The notes: a model not told the origin generated them from the sequence alone. Counted from the stretch's first letter, positions 23,993 to 33,826 are shown. The stretch: 64,000 nucleotides of DNA from Aquipseudomonas ullengensis (GCF_014174475.1 NZ_JACJUD010000007.1:186001-250000), one strand, 5' to 3'. Translations and numbers: made by a program.

Positions 23993-26437
23993 ATGAGTCA
24001 GGAGACCAGCGCCAGGTCGGCGCGCATGACTTCGCAGCTGTTGCGCCTGGTGTGGCCCTTCGCCCTGGTGATTTTGCTGCAGGTGCTGATGGCGGGCGGC
24101 AGCCTCTACGTGCTGTCGGCGGTGCGTGCCTATGTCGGCGGTGAGAGCCTGTGGTCCAAGGGCCTCAAGGACGCCATTCTCTACCTCGATCTGTATGCCC
24201 GCACGGGCAACCCCGAGTACCTCGATAACTACCAGCAGGCGCTCGCCGTGCCGCTGGGCGATCACGCTTTCCGGGTCATCCTGGATGGTGCCCAGCCGGA
24301 TCTGGCCGCTGCCCGCGCCGCCATCCTGCAGGGGCGCAACCACCCCGACGATGTCGATGGGATGATCTGGCTGTTTCGCAATTTCCGTCATTTCAGCTAC
24401 CTGGACCGGGCCATCGAGCAGTGGCAGGTGGGCGATCGCTACATCTTCGAGCTGAGCGAGCTGGCTGCGGAAATCCAGCAGGGTATCGGCCGTGGCCCGG
24501 TTCGGCTCGAACAGACCCTGGACTGGCAGGCGCGCATCGGCCAGATCAACCACGGTGCTACGCCCGCCGCCGAGGCCTTTTCCGGCATCCTCGGCGAAGC
24601 CTCGCGGGCGGTGATGCGCCTGTTGATTGTTGCCAACCTGGCGACCGCCATACTGCTGATCGGCCTGGCACTGCTGCGTACGCGCAATCTGCTGGCGCAA
24701 CGCGAGCATGCCGACCAGGCGTTGCGGGAAGAGAAGCAGCGTGCGCAGCTGACCCTGGCCTCGATTGGCGACGCGGTGATCAGCCTGGAGCGCGATGGCT
24801 GCGTCGCGTACATGAACCCGGCGGCCGAGCGCCTGGCCAGTTGCCAGGCGGCCACGGCCTTGGGGCAGCCGTTTGAAACGCTGTTTTCGATTGTCGACGA
24901 GTACCCCAACGAGGCGGGTGAGTCGTCGGTGCGGCAGATCCTTGCTGGGCAGGAGATGCCGCCCGGTGACCATGCCAAGCTGATCGTGCGCCCGGATGGC
25001 AGCTCGGTGGCGGTCAATCTGGTGGGCACGCCGATCCTCACCGATGGCCGGGTCAGCGGGGCCGTGATGGTGCTGCACGACATGACGCGCGAACGCCAGT
25101 ACGTGGCCAACCTGTCCTGGCAGGCCAGTCACGATGCCTTGACCGGCCTGGCCAACCGCCGCGAGTTCGAGTATCGCCTGGCCCAGTTGCTGGCCCGGCA
25201 GATGCGCCAGGTGGGCCGGCATGCACTGATGTTTCTCGATCTGGACCAGTTCAAGCTGGTCAACGACACCTGTGGCCACGCGGCCGGCGACGAGCTGCTG
25301 CGCGAGGTGTGCACGTCGCTGCAACACCACGTGCGCGAGGGTGACACCCTGGCCCGCCTGGGCGGTGACGAATTCGGCGTGATCCTGGAAAACTGCCCGG
25401 CCGAGGCGGCTGCGCGGGTCGCCGAGGCCTTGCGCAAGGCCGTGCAGGATGTGCGTTTCAACTGGGGTGGGCGTTCCTTCTCGATCAGCGTGAGTATCGG
25501 CCTGGTGCAGATTCCGCCTGGCCAGACCAGCCTGGCGGAGCTGCTGCGCACTGCTGACCTGGCCTGCTATTCGGCCAAGGAAAAGGGCCGCAATCGTGTG
25601 CATGCCTTCCAGCCGGACGACTCCGAGCTGTCCCTGCGGGTGGGTGAAATGAGCTGGGTGCAGCGCATTCATGCGGCGCTGGAGGAGGGGCGTTTCCGGC
25701 TCTATGCCCAGCGTATCGTGGCACTCCACGGGGGCGAAGGCGATCACCTGGAAATACTGCTGCGCCTGCACGACGAGACGGGCCAACTGGTCGGTCCCGG
25801 CACCTTCATTCCGGCTGCCGAGCGCTACGGCCTGATGCCGCTGATTGATCGCTGGGTAGTGCGCAACACCTTCCAGGCCCTGGCGCTGCACCTGCAGGAC
25901 GAAGGGGCGCGGCCGCTCAGCTGCGCGATCAACCTGTCGGGTGCCAGCATCGGTGATTCCGCCTTCCTCGGCTTCCTGCGCGAGCAGTTCAGCAGTCAGG
26001 GCATACCGCCGCAGCTGATCTGTTTCGAGATCACCGAAACCGCCGCCATCGCCAACCTAGGCGATGCGACGCGCTTCATCAATGAGCTCAAGGTGCTCGG
26101 TTGCCGCTTCTCGCTGGACGACTTCGGCGCCGGCATGTCGTCGTTCATGTACCTCAAGCACCTGCCGGTGGATTTCCTCAAGATCGACGGCAGCTTCGTG
26201 CGCGACATGCTGGTCGACCCCATCGACCGGGCCATGGTCGAGGTGATCAATCACATCGGCCATGTGCTGGGCAAACTGACGGTGGCCGAATTCGTCGAGT
26301 CCGAGGCGATCCTCGCCGCGCTGCGCGAGATAGGCATCGACTACGCCCAGGGTTATGTCCTGGATGTGCCGAAACCGTTCGAGCTGTCTGCCGGAATTCC
26401 CAGCGCCGCGCCGCGTGTGCCGAACTCGGCAGGGTAG
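23993..26437 (+). CDS. Membrane-bound GGDEF/EAL protein with PAS domain
   Basis: 814 residues from ATG at 23993, chosen for AGGAGA 10 bp upstream; in-frame ATGs at 23933 and 23939 would add up to 20 residues. TM1 ~16-40, a periplasmic sensor region ~41-204, TM2 ~205-228, PAS ~254-370, GGDEF domain with an intact GGDEF motif (457-461), EAL domain with EILLR (587-591). The downstream EAL metal/catalytic residues are present (FEITET, LDDFGAGMSS, DFLKID, EFVESE). Both synthesis and hydrolysis of cyclic di-GMP are therefore possible; which dominates cannot be told. It is 233 bp after the DUF934 gene and probably has its own promoter. Confidence 0.93.
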   Translation: MSQETSARSARMTSQLLRLVWPFALVILLQVLMAGGSLYVLSAVRAYVGGESLWSKGLKDAILYLDLYARTGNPEYLDNYQQALAVPLGDHAFRVILDGAQPDLAAARAAILQGRNHPDDVDGMIWLFRNFRHFSYLDRAIEQWQVGDRYIFELSELAAEIQQGIGRGPVRLEQTLDWQARIGQINHGATPAAEAFSGILGEASRAVMRLLIVANLATAILLIGLALLRTRNLLAQREHADQALREEKQRAQLTLASIGDAVISLERDGCVAYMNPAAERLASCQAATALGQPFETLFSIVDEYPNEAGESSVRQILAGQEMPPGDHAKLIVRPDGSSVAVNLVGTPILTDGRVSGAVMVLHDMTRERQYVANLSWQASHDALTGLANRREFEYRLAQLLARQMRQVGRHALMFLDLDQFKLVNDTCGHAAGDELLREVCTSLQHHVREGDTLARLGGDEFGVILENCPAEAAARVAEALRKAVQDVRFNWGGRSFSISVSIGLVQIPPGQTSLAELLRTADLACYSAKEKGRNRVHAFQPDDSELSLRVGEMSWVQRIHAALEEGRFRLYAQRIVALHGGEGDHLEILLRLHDETGQLVGPGTFIPAAERYGLMPLIDRWVVRNTFQALALHLQDEGARPLSCAINLSGASIGDSAFLGFLREQFSSQGIPPQLICFEITETAAIANLGDATRFINELKVLGCRFSLDDFGAGMSSFMYLKHLPVDFLKIDGSFVRDMLVDPIDRAMVEVINHIGHVLGKLTVAEFVESEAILAALREIGIDYAQGYVLDVPKPFELSAGIPSAAPRVPNSAG

Positions 26438-26451
26438 AGCGAACCGCTTTA

Positions 26452-26524
26452 TGTAGGAGTCAGCTTGCTGGCGATGCCTTTCCACAGTGATGGGCTACGG
26501 ATCGCCAGCAAGCTGGCTCCTACA
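26452..26524. repeat. REPIN: two inverted REP sequences
   Basis: TGTAGGAGTCAGCTTGCTGG(CGAT) at 26452-26475 and its complement at 26501-26524 (one mismatch) enclose a 25-nt spacer. This is the well-known Pseudomonas REP sequence in REPIN arrangement. It follows the GGDEF/EAL gene stop at 26437 closely. The rest of the 430-bp gap (26525-26867) holds no convincing gene, only a weak sigma54-like site. Confidence 0.9.
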
Positions 26525-26687
26525 AAGAGCGGGCTATTACGCCTTACGCCAGCTCGGCGATACAGCGCCAGTGCCGGCACGGCGTCAGCCAGCCAGAAGC
26601 CGGAGGTGTCGACTGGGTTACTGGCACGCTGGCGCACCACCTTGGCAATAAAACGTTACGCAGGTTGTGGGGTATCGGCCCGCTGAC

Positions 26688-26703
26688 CGGCTATTTCCTT
26701 GCT
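26688..26703 (+). promoter_or_regulatory. Candidate sigma54 (-24/-12) promoter upstream of hpd
   Basis: CGGCTATTTCCTTGCT keeps GG and GC at the correct spacing with a TTGCT -12 element, but the -24 element is only a partial match to TGGCACG. It lies 165 bp upstream of the 4-hydroxyphenylpyruvate dioxygenase start. Aromatic amino acid catabolism in Pseudomonas can be under TyrR/PhhR-type regulators, which makes this plausible but not proven. Confidence 0.25.
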
Positions 26704-26867
26704 GTAAGGGAAAGTTGCCAGCTGGCCTCGGCTGGGCGGGTCGGCAGGGCCTTGGGGTGGCTTGTTGCGCACTGCCGCGCAGGCTCAGATGAAGGCAGTT
26801 GAGCCGCAGGCACGCGCCTGTGGCAGCCATCCCACGCTAGCTATCCCTACAACAACGAGGAGGCGCA

Positions 26868-27950
26868 ATGAACGCCGTGGCCAAGATCGAACAACACAAC
26901 CCCATCGGTACCGACGGATTCGAGTTCGTCGAATTCACCGCCCCCACCGCTGAAGGCATCCAGCAGCTGCGCGCGCTGTTTACCGCCATGGGCTTCACCG
27001 AAACCGCCAAGCACCGCTCCAAGGAAGTCTGGCTGTTCCAGCAGCACGACATCAACATCGTGCTTAACGGCAGCCCAGCCGGGCATGTGCGCGCCTTCGG
27101 CGAGAAGCACGGGCCGAGTGCCTGTGCCATGGCCTTCCGGGTGAAGAACGCCGCCCAGGCCGCCGCCTACGTCGAATCCCAGGGCGCGACCCTGGTCGGC
27201 AGCCACGCCAACTTCGGCGAGCTGAACATCCCCTGCGTCGAAGGCATTGGCGGCTCCTTGCTGTACCTGGTCGACCGCTACGGCGACAAGAGCATCTACG
27301 ACGTCGACTTCGAGTACATCGCAGGCCGCGGGCCGAACGACAACGCGGTCGGCCTGCAACTGATTGACCACCTGACGCACAACGTCAAACGTGGGCAGAT
27401 GGATTTCTGGTCCGGCTTCTACGAGCGCATTGCCGGCTTTCGCGAGATCCGCTACTTCGACATCGAAGGCAAGCTCACCGGCCTGTTTTCCCGTGCGATG
27501 ACCGCGCCCTGCGGCAAGATCCGCATCCCGATCAACGAGTCGGCCGACGACAAGTCGCAGATCGAGGAATTCATCCGCGAGTACCACGGCGAAGGCATCC
27601 AGCACATCGCCCTGTCCACCGACGACATCTACGAAACGGTGCGCCAGCTGCGCGCCAACGGCGTGGACTTCATGACCACGCCGGACACCTATTATGAAAA
27701 GGTCGACAGCCGCGTGGCCGGCCACGGCGAGCCCACTGCCACCTTGCGCGAGCTGAACATCCTGATCGATGGCGCGCCGGAAGACGACGGCATCCTGCTG
27801 CAGATCTTCACCAACACGGTGATCGGCCCGATCTTCTTCGAAATCATCCAGCGCAAGGGCAACCAGGGCTTCGGCGAGGGCAACTTCAAGGCTCTGTTCG
27901 AATCCATCGAAGAGGATCAGGTAAGGCGTGGCGTGATCTCCGAGGAGTAA
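26868..27950 (+). CDS. hpd: 4-hydroxyphenylpyruvate dioxygenase
   Basis: 360 residues, the normal length. Two vicinal-oxygen-chelate domains are present; the iron ligands His168 (LIDHLTHNV), His246 (GIQHIAL) and Glu325 (FFEIIQRKG) are all in place. It converts 4-hydroxyphenylpyruvate to homogentisate in tyrosine degradation. A strong GAGGAGG precedes the ATG. It heads the catabolic cluster hpd, homogentisate dioxygenase, fumarylacetoacetase, maleylacetoacetate isomerase and permease, all plus strand. Confidence 0.97.
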   Translation: MNAVAKIEQHNPIGTDGFEFVEFTAPTAEGIQQLRALFTAMGFTETAKHRSKEVWLFQQHDINIVLNGSPAGHVRAFGEKHGPSACAMAFRVKNAAQAAAYVESQGATLVGSHANFGELNIPCVEGIGGSLLYLVDRYGDKSIYDVDFEYIAGRGPNDNAVGLQLIDHLTHNVKRGQMDFWSGFYERIAGFREIRYFDIEGKLTGLFSRAMTAPCGKIRIPINESADDKSQIEEFIREYHGEGIQHIALSTDDIYETVRQLRANGVDFMTTPDTYYEKVDSRVAGHGEPTATLRELNILIDGAPEDDGILLQIFTNTVIGPIFFEIIQRKGNQGFGEGNFKALFESIEEDQVRRGVISEE

Positions 27951-28026
27951 GCACCGCATAACCCGTCAGGCTGAGTGAGTCGAACGCTTCATGGTGGGGG
28001 CAGTGCGGGGGGGCTTCTGGGGTAAC

Positions 28027-28095
28027 CGTCATTCCCGCGCAGGCGGGAATCCAGAGTGCACAGCACCTGGGCTCCCGCCTGCGCGGGAGCGACGG
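28027..28095. repeat. Inverted pair of REP-like hairpins
   Basis: Hairpin 1 (28031-28050) is ATTCCCGC-GCAG-GCGGGAAT. Hairpin 2 (28071-28090) is GCTCCCGC-CTGC-GCGGGAGC. With their flanks (CCGTC...CCAG) they are inverted copies of one another, and the two differences between stems are compensated within each hairpin. Located between hpd and the homogentisate dioxygenase gene. Nothing else is seen in this 247-bp gap. Confidence 0.8.
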
Positions 28096-28197
28096 GTAAA
28101 TGATTGTTCAGCGTTCTCCTGGCTCGGGTCCAGGAAGCGTATTGGCGCCAAATCCGCCCTGCATAGGTGGTTGGCGTTGCGAACCGAGGAGATGTAC

Positions 28198-29337
28198 ATG
28201 AGCCGAAAATGGATCAGCTTCCCCCTGCGCGAGGGTGACTGTTCGCGCCAGGCGCACTGCGATTTCCCGCAGGACACCTACGAACGCGAGATGGGCCGCG
28301 AGGGCTTCTTCGGCCCGGTGACCCACCTGCACCACAAGCACCCGCCCACCGGCTGGGTCGACTGGCAGGGGCCGTTGCGCCCGCACGCTTTCAACTTTAA
28401 CGACATCGCCAGCGAGCGCGACTGCCCGCTACAGGCACCACTGACCCTGCACAACGCCGATGTGCAATTGCGCATCTGGAAGACCAACGGCGCCATGCGC
28501 CACCTGGTGCGCAACAGCGACGGCGACGAGCTGCTGTTCGTCCATGAGGGCGCCGGGCATTTCTACTGCGACTTCGGCCACCTGGAGTACCGCGACGGCG
28601 ACTACCTGATGGTCCCGCGCGGCACCGCCTGGCGCATCGAGGCCATGCAGCCGACCTTCATGCTGCTGATCGAGAACACGGACGGCGCCTACATGCTGCC
28701 GGATAAGGGCCTGGTCGGCCCGCAGGCGATCTTCGACCCGGCGGTGCTGGAGCATCCGCGCCTGGACGAGGCGTTCAAGACGCAGCAGGACGAAAACCCC
28801 TGGCAGGTGCGGATCAAGCGGCGCAACCAGATCAGCACCGTGACCTTTCCCTACAACCCGCTGGACGTGGTCGGCTGGCATGGCGACAACACCGTGGTGC
28901 GCCTCAACTGGCGCGACATCCGCCCGCTGATGAGCCACCGCTACCACCTGCCGCCGTCGGCGCACACCACCTTCGTCGCCAACGGCTTCGTCGTTTGCAC
29001 CTTTACCCCGCGCCCGGCCGAGAGCGATCCGGGCGCGTTGAAGGTGCCGTTCTTCCACAACAACGACGACTACGACGAAGTGCTGTTCTATCACCGTGGC
29101 AACTTCTTCAGCCGCGACAACATCGAGCAGGGAATGGTGACCTTCCACCCCTGCGGCTTTCCTCACGGGCCGCATCCCAAGGCGTTGAAGAAAGCGCAGA
29201 GCGATCCGGCGACCTTCATCGACGAGGTGGCGGTGATGATCGACACCCGACGCGCGCTGGAGGTTGGTGAGGCGGCTGCGGGGGTGGATGTAGCCGAATA
29301 CGTGAACTCCTGGCGGGCGCCAGGCAAACAAGGCTGA
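28198..29337 (+). CDS. hmgA: Homogentisate 1,2-dioxygenase (short form)
   Basis: 379 residues from ATG at 28198, with GAGGAG upstream; the frame extends further but MSRKWISFPLREGDCSRQ is the natural start. A cupin fold with probable iron ligands in the segments YDEVLFYHRGNFF and TFHPCGFPHGPHP. This is the shorter homogentisate dioxygenase type, about 50 residues shorter than the classical Pseudomonas putida HmgA and with a different N-terminus. It opens the homogentisate ring to maleylacetoacetate. Context (hpd before, fumarylacetoacetase and isomerase after) strongly supports the assignment. Confidence 0.9.
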   Translation: MSRKWISFPLREGDCSRQAHCDFPQDTYEREMGREGFFGPVTHLHHKHPPTGWVDWQGPLRPHAFNFNDIASERDCPLQAPLTLHNADVQLRIWKTNGAMRHLVRNSDGDELLFVHEGAGHFYCDFGHLEYRDGDYLMVPRGTAWRIEAMQPTFMLLIENTDGAYMLPDKGLVGPQAIFDPAVLEHPRLDEAFKTQQDENPWQVRIKRRNQISTVTFPYNPLDVVGWHGDNTVVRLNWRDIRPLMSHRYHLPPSAHTTFVANGFVVCTFTPRPAESDPGALKVPFFHNNDDYDEVLFYHRGNFFSRDNIEQGMVTFHPCGFPHGPHPKALKKAQSDPATFIDEVAVMIDTRRALEVGEAAAGVDVAEYVNSWRAPGKQG

Positions 29338-29347
29338 ACCTGCATGG

Positions 29348-29391
29348 GTAGGAGCCAGCTTGCTGGCGATCGCCAGCAAGCTGGCTCCTAC
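29348..29391. repeat. Perfect 44-bp REP palindrome
   Basis: The 22-nt arm GTAGGAGCCAGCTTGCTGGC(GA) is followed without a spacer by its exact complement. It is the same REP core as at 26452-26524, here collapsed into a perfect palindrome, 10 bp after the hmgA stop and 30 bp before the next gene. It can form a cruciform or a strong RNA hairpin within the operon. Confidence 0.92.
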
Positions 29392-29421
29392 AGACGTGCG
29401 CCGAACTGACGGAATCCGATT

Positions 29422-30405
29422 ATGAAACTCGCATCACTCAATCAAGGCCGCGACGGCGTGCTGCTGGTGGTTTCCCGCGACCTGACCCGAGCGGTCAAGG
29501 TGCCGCAGATCGCCGCCACCCTGCAGGCCGCGCTGGATGACTGGTCGATCAAGGGCCCGCACCTGGAAGCCATGTACCAGCGGCTCAACGACGGCCTCTG
29601 CGAAGACGCCTTCGTCTTCGATCAATCTGACTGCCACAGCCCGTTGCCGCGCGCCTACCACTGGGCCGACGGCAGTGCCTACGTCAACCACGTCGAGCTG
29701 GTGCGCAAGGCCCGTGGCGCGGAAATGCCGGAGAGCTTCTGGCACGACCCGCTGATGTACCAGGGTGGTGCGGACAGCTTCATCCCGCCGCACAGCCCGA
29801 TCCAGCTGGCTGACGAGGCCTGGGGCATCGACCTGGAGGCCGAGCTGGCGGTGATTACCGATGACGTGCCGATGGGCGTCAGCGCTGCCGAGGCCGCCGG
29901 GCACATTCGCTTACTGATGCTGGTCAACGACGTGTCGCTGCGCAACCTGATCCCCGGCGAACTGGCCAAGGGCTTCGGTTTCTACCAGAGCAAGCCGTCG
30001 TCGAGTTTCTCGCCGGTGGCAGTGACCCCGGATGAGCTCGGCGAGGCCTGGAAGGATGGCAAGGTGCATCGGCCTCTGGTCTCGCACATAAACGAGCAGC
30101 TGTTCGGCCAGCCGGATGCCGGCACCGACATGACCTTCAACTTCCCGACCCTGGTCGCCCACGCGGCCAAGACCCGGCCGCTGGGCAGCGGCACCATCAT
30201 CGGCTCGGGCACTGTGTCCAACTACGATCGCAGCGCCGGTTCTTCCTGCCTGGCGGAGAAACGCATGCTGGAAATCGTCGAGCAGGGTGAGGCGCGCACG
30301 CCGTTCCTAAAGTTCGGCGACCGCGTGCGTATCGAGATGTTCGACGCTGCCGGGCAGAGCATCTTCGGCGCCATCGACCAGGCGGTGGAGCGCTATGAGC
30401 AGTGA
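29422..30405 (+). CDS. Fumarylacetoacetate hydrolase family protein
   Basis: 327 residues. The C-terminal FAH fold has the metal-binding acidic set (the DLEAELAVITDD region) and the characteristic GSGTIIGSGTVSNYD region. In this cluster it should hydrolyse fumarylacetoacetate to fumarate and acetoacetate, the last step of tyrosine degradation. It is closer to the shorter bacterial FAH-like enzymes than to the ~420-residue eukaryotic type. Its end overlaps the start of the isomerase gene by 11 bp. Confidence 0.93.
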   Translation: MKLASLNQGRDGVLLVVSRDLTRAVKVPQIAATLQAALDDWSIKGPHLEAMYQRLNDGLCEDAFVFDQSDCHSPLPRAYHWADGSAYVNHVELVRKARGAEMPESFWHDPLMYQGGADSFIPPHSPIQLADEAWGIDLEAELAVITDDVPMGVSAAEAAGHIRLLMLVNDVSLRNLIPGELAKGFGFYQSKPSSSFSPVAVTPDELGEAWKDGKVHRPLVSHINEQLFGQPDAGTDMTFNFPTLVAHAAKTRPLGSGTIIGSGTVSNYDRSAGSSCLAEKRMLEIVEQGEARTPFLKFGDRVRIEMFDAAGQSIFGAIDQAVERYEQ

Positions 30406-31054
30406 GTTGACGCTCTACGGCTACTGGCGCTCCAGCGCCGCCTACCGGGTACGCATTGCCCTCAACCTCAAGGGTTTGGCTTATCGCCAGGTGCCGGTGC
30501 ATCTGCTCAAGGATGGTGGCGAACAGCATGCGCCCGAGTACCGCGCGCTGAATCCGCAGGGCCTGCTGCCGCTGCTGGTCGACGAGGGCGGTGGCGGGGT
30601 GCGCATTGCCCAGTCGCTGGCGATTCTCGAATACCTGGATGAAGTCTTTCCGGTGCCGGCGCTGCTGCCGGCCGACTCGGTGCAGCGGGCCCAGGTGCGC
30701 GCGCTGGCGCTGCATATCGCTTGCGACATCCACCCGCTGAACAATCTGCGCGTGCTGCAGTACCTGTCGGCTGAGTTGGGTGTGGCAGACGAGGCCAAGA
30801 GCGACTGGTACCGGCATTGGCTGGATACCGGGCTGGCAGCGGTGGAGCAGGGGCTGGCAGTGCTGTCCGGTCGTCTGTCGCTGGGCCAGCGCCCTGGTTA
30901 TCTGGAAGCCTGCCTGATTCCGCAGGTGTACAATGCGCGGCGTTTTAACTGTGACCTCAATGCGTACCCACGCATTCTCGATATTGTCGCCCGTTGCGAA
31001 CCTCTCGACGCCTTTGCCAAGGCCGCGCCGGAGGTGCAGGCAGACGCGCAGTAA
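30395..31054 (+). CDS. maiA: Maleylacetoacetate isomerase (GST zeta family)
   Basis: 219 residues. An N-terminal thioredoxin fold contains the zeta-class motif YWRSSAAYRVRIALNLK (SSxxxRV) for glutathione binding, followed by a C-terminal helical domain (~90-215). It isomerises maleylacetoacetate to fumarylacetoacetate using glutathione. It overlaps the end of the fumarylacetoacetase gene, so translation is coupled. Confidence 0.96.
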   Translation: MSSELTLYGYWRSSAAYRVRIALNLKGLAYRQVPVHLLKDGGEQHAPEYRALNPQGLLPLLVDEGGGGVRIAQSLAILEYLDEVFPVPALLPADSVQRAQVRALALHIACDIHPLNNLRVLQYLSAELGVADEAKSDWYRHWLDTGLAAVEQGLAVLSGRLSLGQRPGYLEACLIPQVYNARRFNCDLNAYPRILDIVARCEPLDAFAKAAPEVQADAQ

Positions 31055-31128
31055 CGGCCTTGCATTCCGCTGCGCCACAAGCGCGGCGGGTCCGATCCCG
31101 TCACAGATAAGAACAAACAGGTGACGTA

Positions 31129-32538
31129 ATGACCCGCGAAACACTGCACACAGGCCCGCTCAGCCGCGGCCTGAAGAATCGCCATATCCAGCTGATCGCC
31201 CTGGGTGGCGCCATCGGCACCGGCCTGTTCCTCGGTTCGGCCGGGGTGCTGCAAAGCGCCGGCCCGTCGATGATCCTCGGCTACGCCATTGGCGGCTTCA
31301 TCGCCTTCCTGATCATGCGCCAGCTCGGTGAAATGATCGTCGAGGAGCCGGTTGCCGGCTCCTTCAGCCACTTCGCCCATGCCTATTGGGGCCGCTTCGC
31401 TGGCTTCCTCTCGGGCTGGAACTACTGGGCGCTGTATGTGCTGGTCGGCATGGCCGAGCTCACCGCGGTAGGCAAGTACGTGCAGTACTGGTGGCCGGAA
31501 GTCCCCACCTGGGCCACGGCTGCGGCCTTCTTCGTGATGATCAACCTGATCAACCTGACCAACGTCAAAGCCTTCGGTGAAACCGAATTCTGGTTCGCCA
31601 TCATCAAGGTGGTGGCGATCATCGGCATGATCCTGCTCGGTTGCTACCTGCTGTTCAGCGGGGCGGGCGGCGAGCAGGCGTCGATCACTAACCTGTGGAG
31701 CCATGGCGGGTTCTTCCCCAACGGGATCACGGGTCTGGTGATGATGATGGCGATCATCATGTTCTCCTTCGGTGGCCTGGAGCTGGTCGGTATCACGGCC
31801 GCAGAAGCCGCCGAGCCACGAAAGGTGATCCCCAAGGCGATCAACCAGGTGGTCTACCGCATCCTGATCTTCTACATCGGCGCGTTGACCGTGCTGCTCT
31901 CGCTGTACCCGTGGGACAGCCTGGTGGCGAGCCTGAACGCTGGCGGGGACTCATACGGCAGCAGCCCGTTTGTGCAGATCTTCTCGCTGATTGGCAGTGA
32001 TGCCGCCGCCAATATCCTCAATTTCGTGGTGCTGACTGCAGCGCTGTCGGTCTACAACAGCGGCGTGTACTGCAACAGCCGCATGCTCTACGGCCTGGCA
32101 GAGCAGGGCGATGCACCGAAAGCGCTGATGAAGGTCAACCAGCGCGGCGTGCCGGTGCTGGCCATTGCCCTGTCGGCAGCGGTGACGCTGCTCTGTGTGG
32201 TGGTCAACTACGTGCTGCCGCAAAGTGCGCTGGAGCTGCTGATGTCGCTGGTGGTCGCTGCGCTGGTGATCAACTGGGCGATGATTAGCCTGACCCACAT
32301 CAAGTTCCGCAAGGCCATGCAGGCCAAGGGTGTGGAGCCAGGCTTCAAGGCCTTCTGGTTCCCTTTTGCCAACTACCTGTGCCTGGCGTTTGTGGTGTTC
32401 ATCCTTGGCGTGATGCTGTTCATCGACGGTATTCGCATGTCGGTCTACGCCATTCCGGTGTGGCTGCTGTTCATCTGGGTTTGCTATCGCCTCAAGCAAT
32501 CCCGCGCCGTGCCGGTGGCGGGCTCCAGCGTCAGCTGA
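31129..32538 (+). CDS. Aromatic amino acid permease (AroP/AAT family)
   Basis: 469 residues, 12 hydrophobic segments. The amino acid transporter family signature is present in the first helices (RHIQLIALGGAIGTGLFLGS) and the N-terminus (LSRGLKNRHIQ) is typical of AroP/ProY/LysP proteins. Its position directly after the tyrosine catabolic genes (75 bp gap) points to import of tyrosine or phenylalanine. Specificity within the family (AroP versus ProY or GabP) cannot be proven from sequence alone. Confidence 0.9.
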   Translation: MTRETLHTGPLSRGLKNRHIQLIALGGAIGTGLFLGSAGVLQSAGPSMILGYAIGGFIAFLIMRQLGEMIVEEPVAGSFSHFAHAYWGRFAGFLSGWNYWALYVLVGMAELTAVGKYVQYWWPEVPTWATAAAFFVMINLINLTNVKAFGETEFWFAIIKVVAIIGMILLGCYLLFSGAGGEQASITNLWSHGGFFPNGITGLVMMMAIIMFSFGGLELVGITAAEAAEPRKVIPKAINQVVYRILIFYIGALTVLLSLYPWDSLVASLNAGGDSYGSSPFVQIFSLIGSDAAANILNFVVLTAALSVYNSGVYCNSRMLYGLAEQGDAPKALMKVNQRGVPVLAIALSAAVTLLCVVVNYVLPQSALELLMSLVVAALVINWAMISLTHIKFRKAMQAKGVEPGFKAFWFPFANYLCLAFVVFILGVMLFIDGIRMSVYAIPVWLLFIWVCYRLKQSRAVPVAGSSVS

Positions 32539-32552
32539 ATGCACCGCCCATG

Positions 32553-32581
32553 AAAAAGGCCGCTCGTGAGCGGCCTTTTTT
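32553..32581. terminator. Bidirectional intrinsic terminator
   Basis: Thirteen-base-pair arms AAAAAGGCCGCTC / GAGCGGCCTTTTT with a 3-nt loop and A/T tracts on both sides, between the ends of the permease gene (plus) and folD (minus). Confidence 0.9.
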
Positions 32582-32595
32582 CTTTCCAGAGCGGC

Positions 32596-33450
<855 letters not shown>

Positions 33451-33583
33451 GACGCTTGGTTAACCATCGGAAGGGAGTGAAAAAGGGTGCTTATTCTCGC
33501 ACGGTAGGGCAATGGGGCAAAGGCGCCAGCCGGCGAATTTCCTGTAACTCCTTTATCTCGCTGAATTTTTTTAACTTTTAGTG

Positions 33584-33612
33584 TTGACGGTATGGTGACG
33601 CCTATATAAGAT
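33584..33612 (+). promoter_or_regulatory. tRNA operon promoter
   Basis: -35 TTGACG (33584-33589), 17-bp spacer and -10 TAAGAT (33607-33612), followed by the GC-rich discriminator TCGCCCCG typical of stringently controlled stable-RNA promoters. An A/T-rich stretch just upstream (about 33561-33581) could be an UP element. The leader to the first tRNA would be ~100 nt. Confidence 0.6.
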
Positions 33613-33718
33613 TCGCCCCGCTTGTCGAGCACAGCCAGTCGCTGGGTAAGATGGCAAAAGCGAAGCCTTCGGGCCAAGCCGAAGCCTAAGCTTCAAGTCT
33701 GCGCTAGCAGATGAACAA

Positions 33719-33795
33719 GCGCCCGTAGCTCAGCTGGATAGAGCATCCGCCTTCTAAGCGGATGGTCGCAGGTTCGAGTCCTGCCGGGCGTGCCA
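33719..33795 (+). tRNA. tRNA-Arg (anticodon TCT)
   Basis: 77-nt cloverleaf. Acceptor GCGCCCG pairs with CGGGCGT; anticodon stem TCCGC/GCGGA with loop CTTCTAA reads TCT; the GGTTCGAGTCC T-arm is present and the 3' CCA is encoded. Confidence 0.97.
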
Positions 33796-33826
33796 TCTGG
33801 CAGTCAGGCACAAGCATCGCAATATG

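Noticed and set aside
26622..26636. TGGCACG resembling a sigma54 -24 element
   Set aside because: The following GC is one base too close and the -12 TTGC is absent; the site at 26688-26703 fits better.
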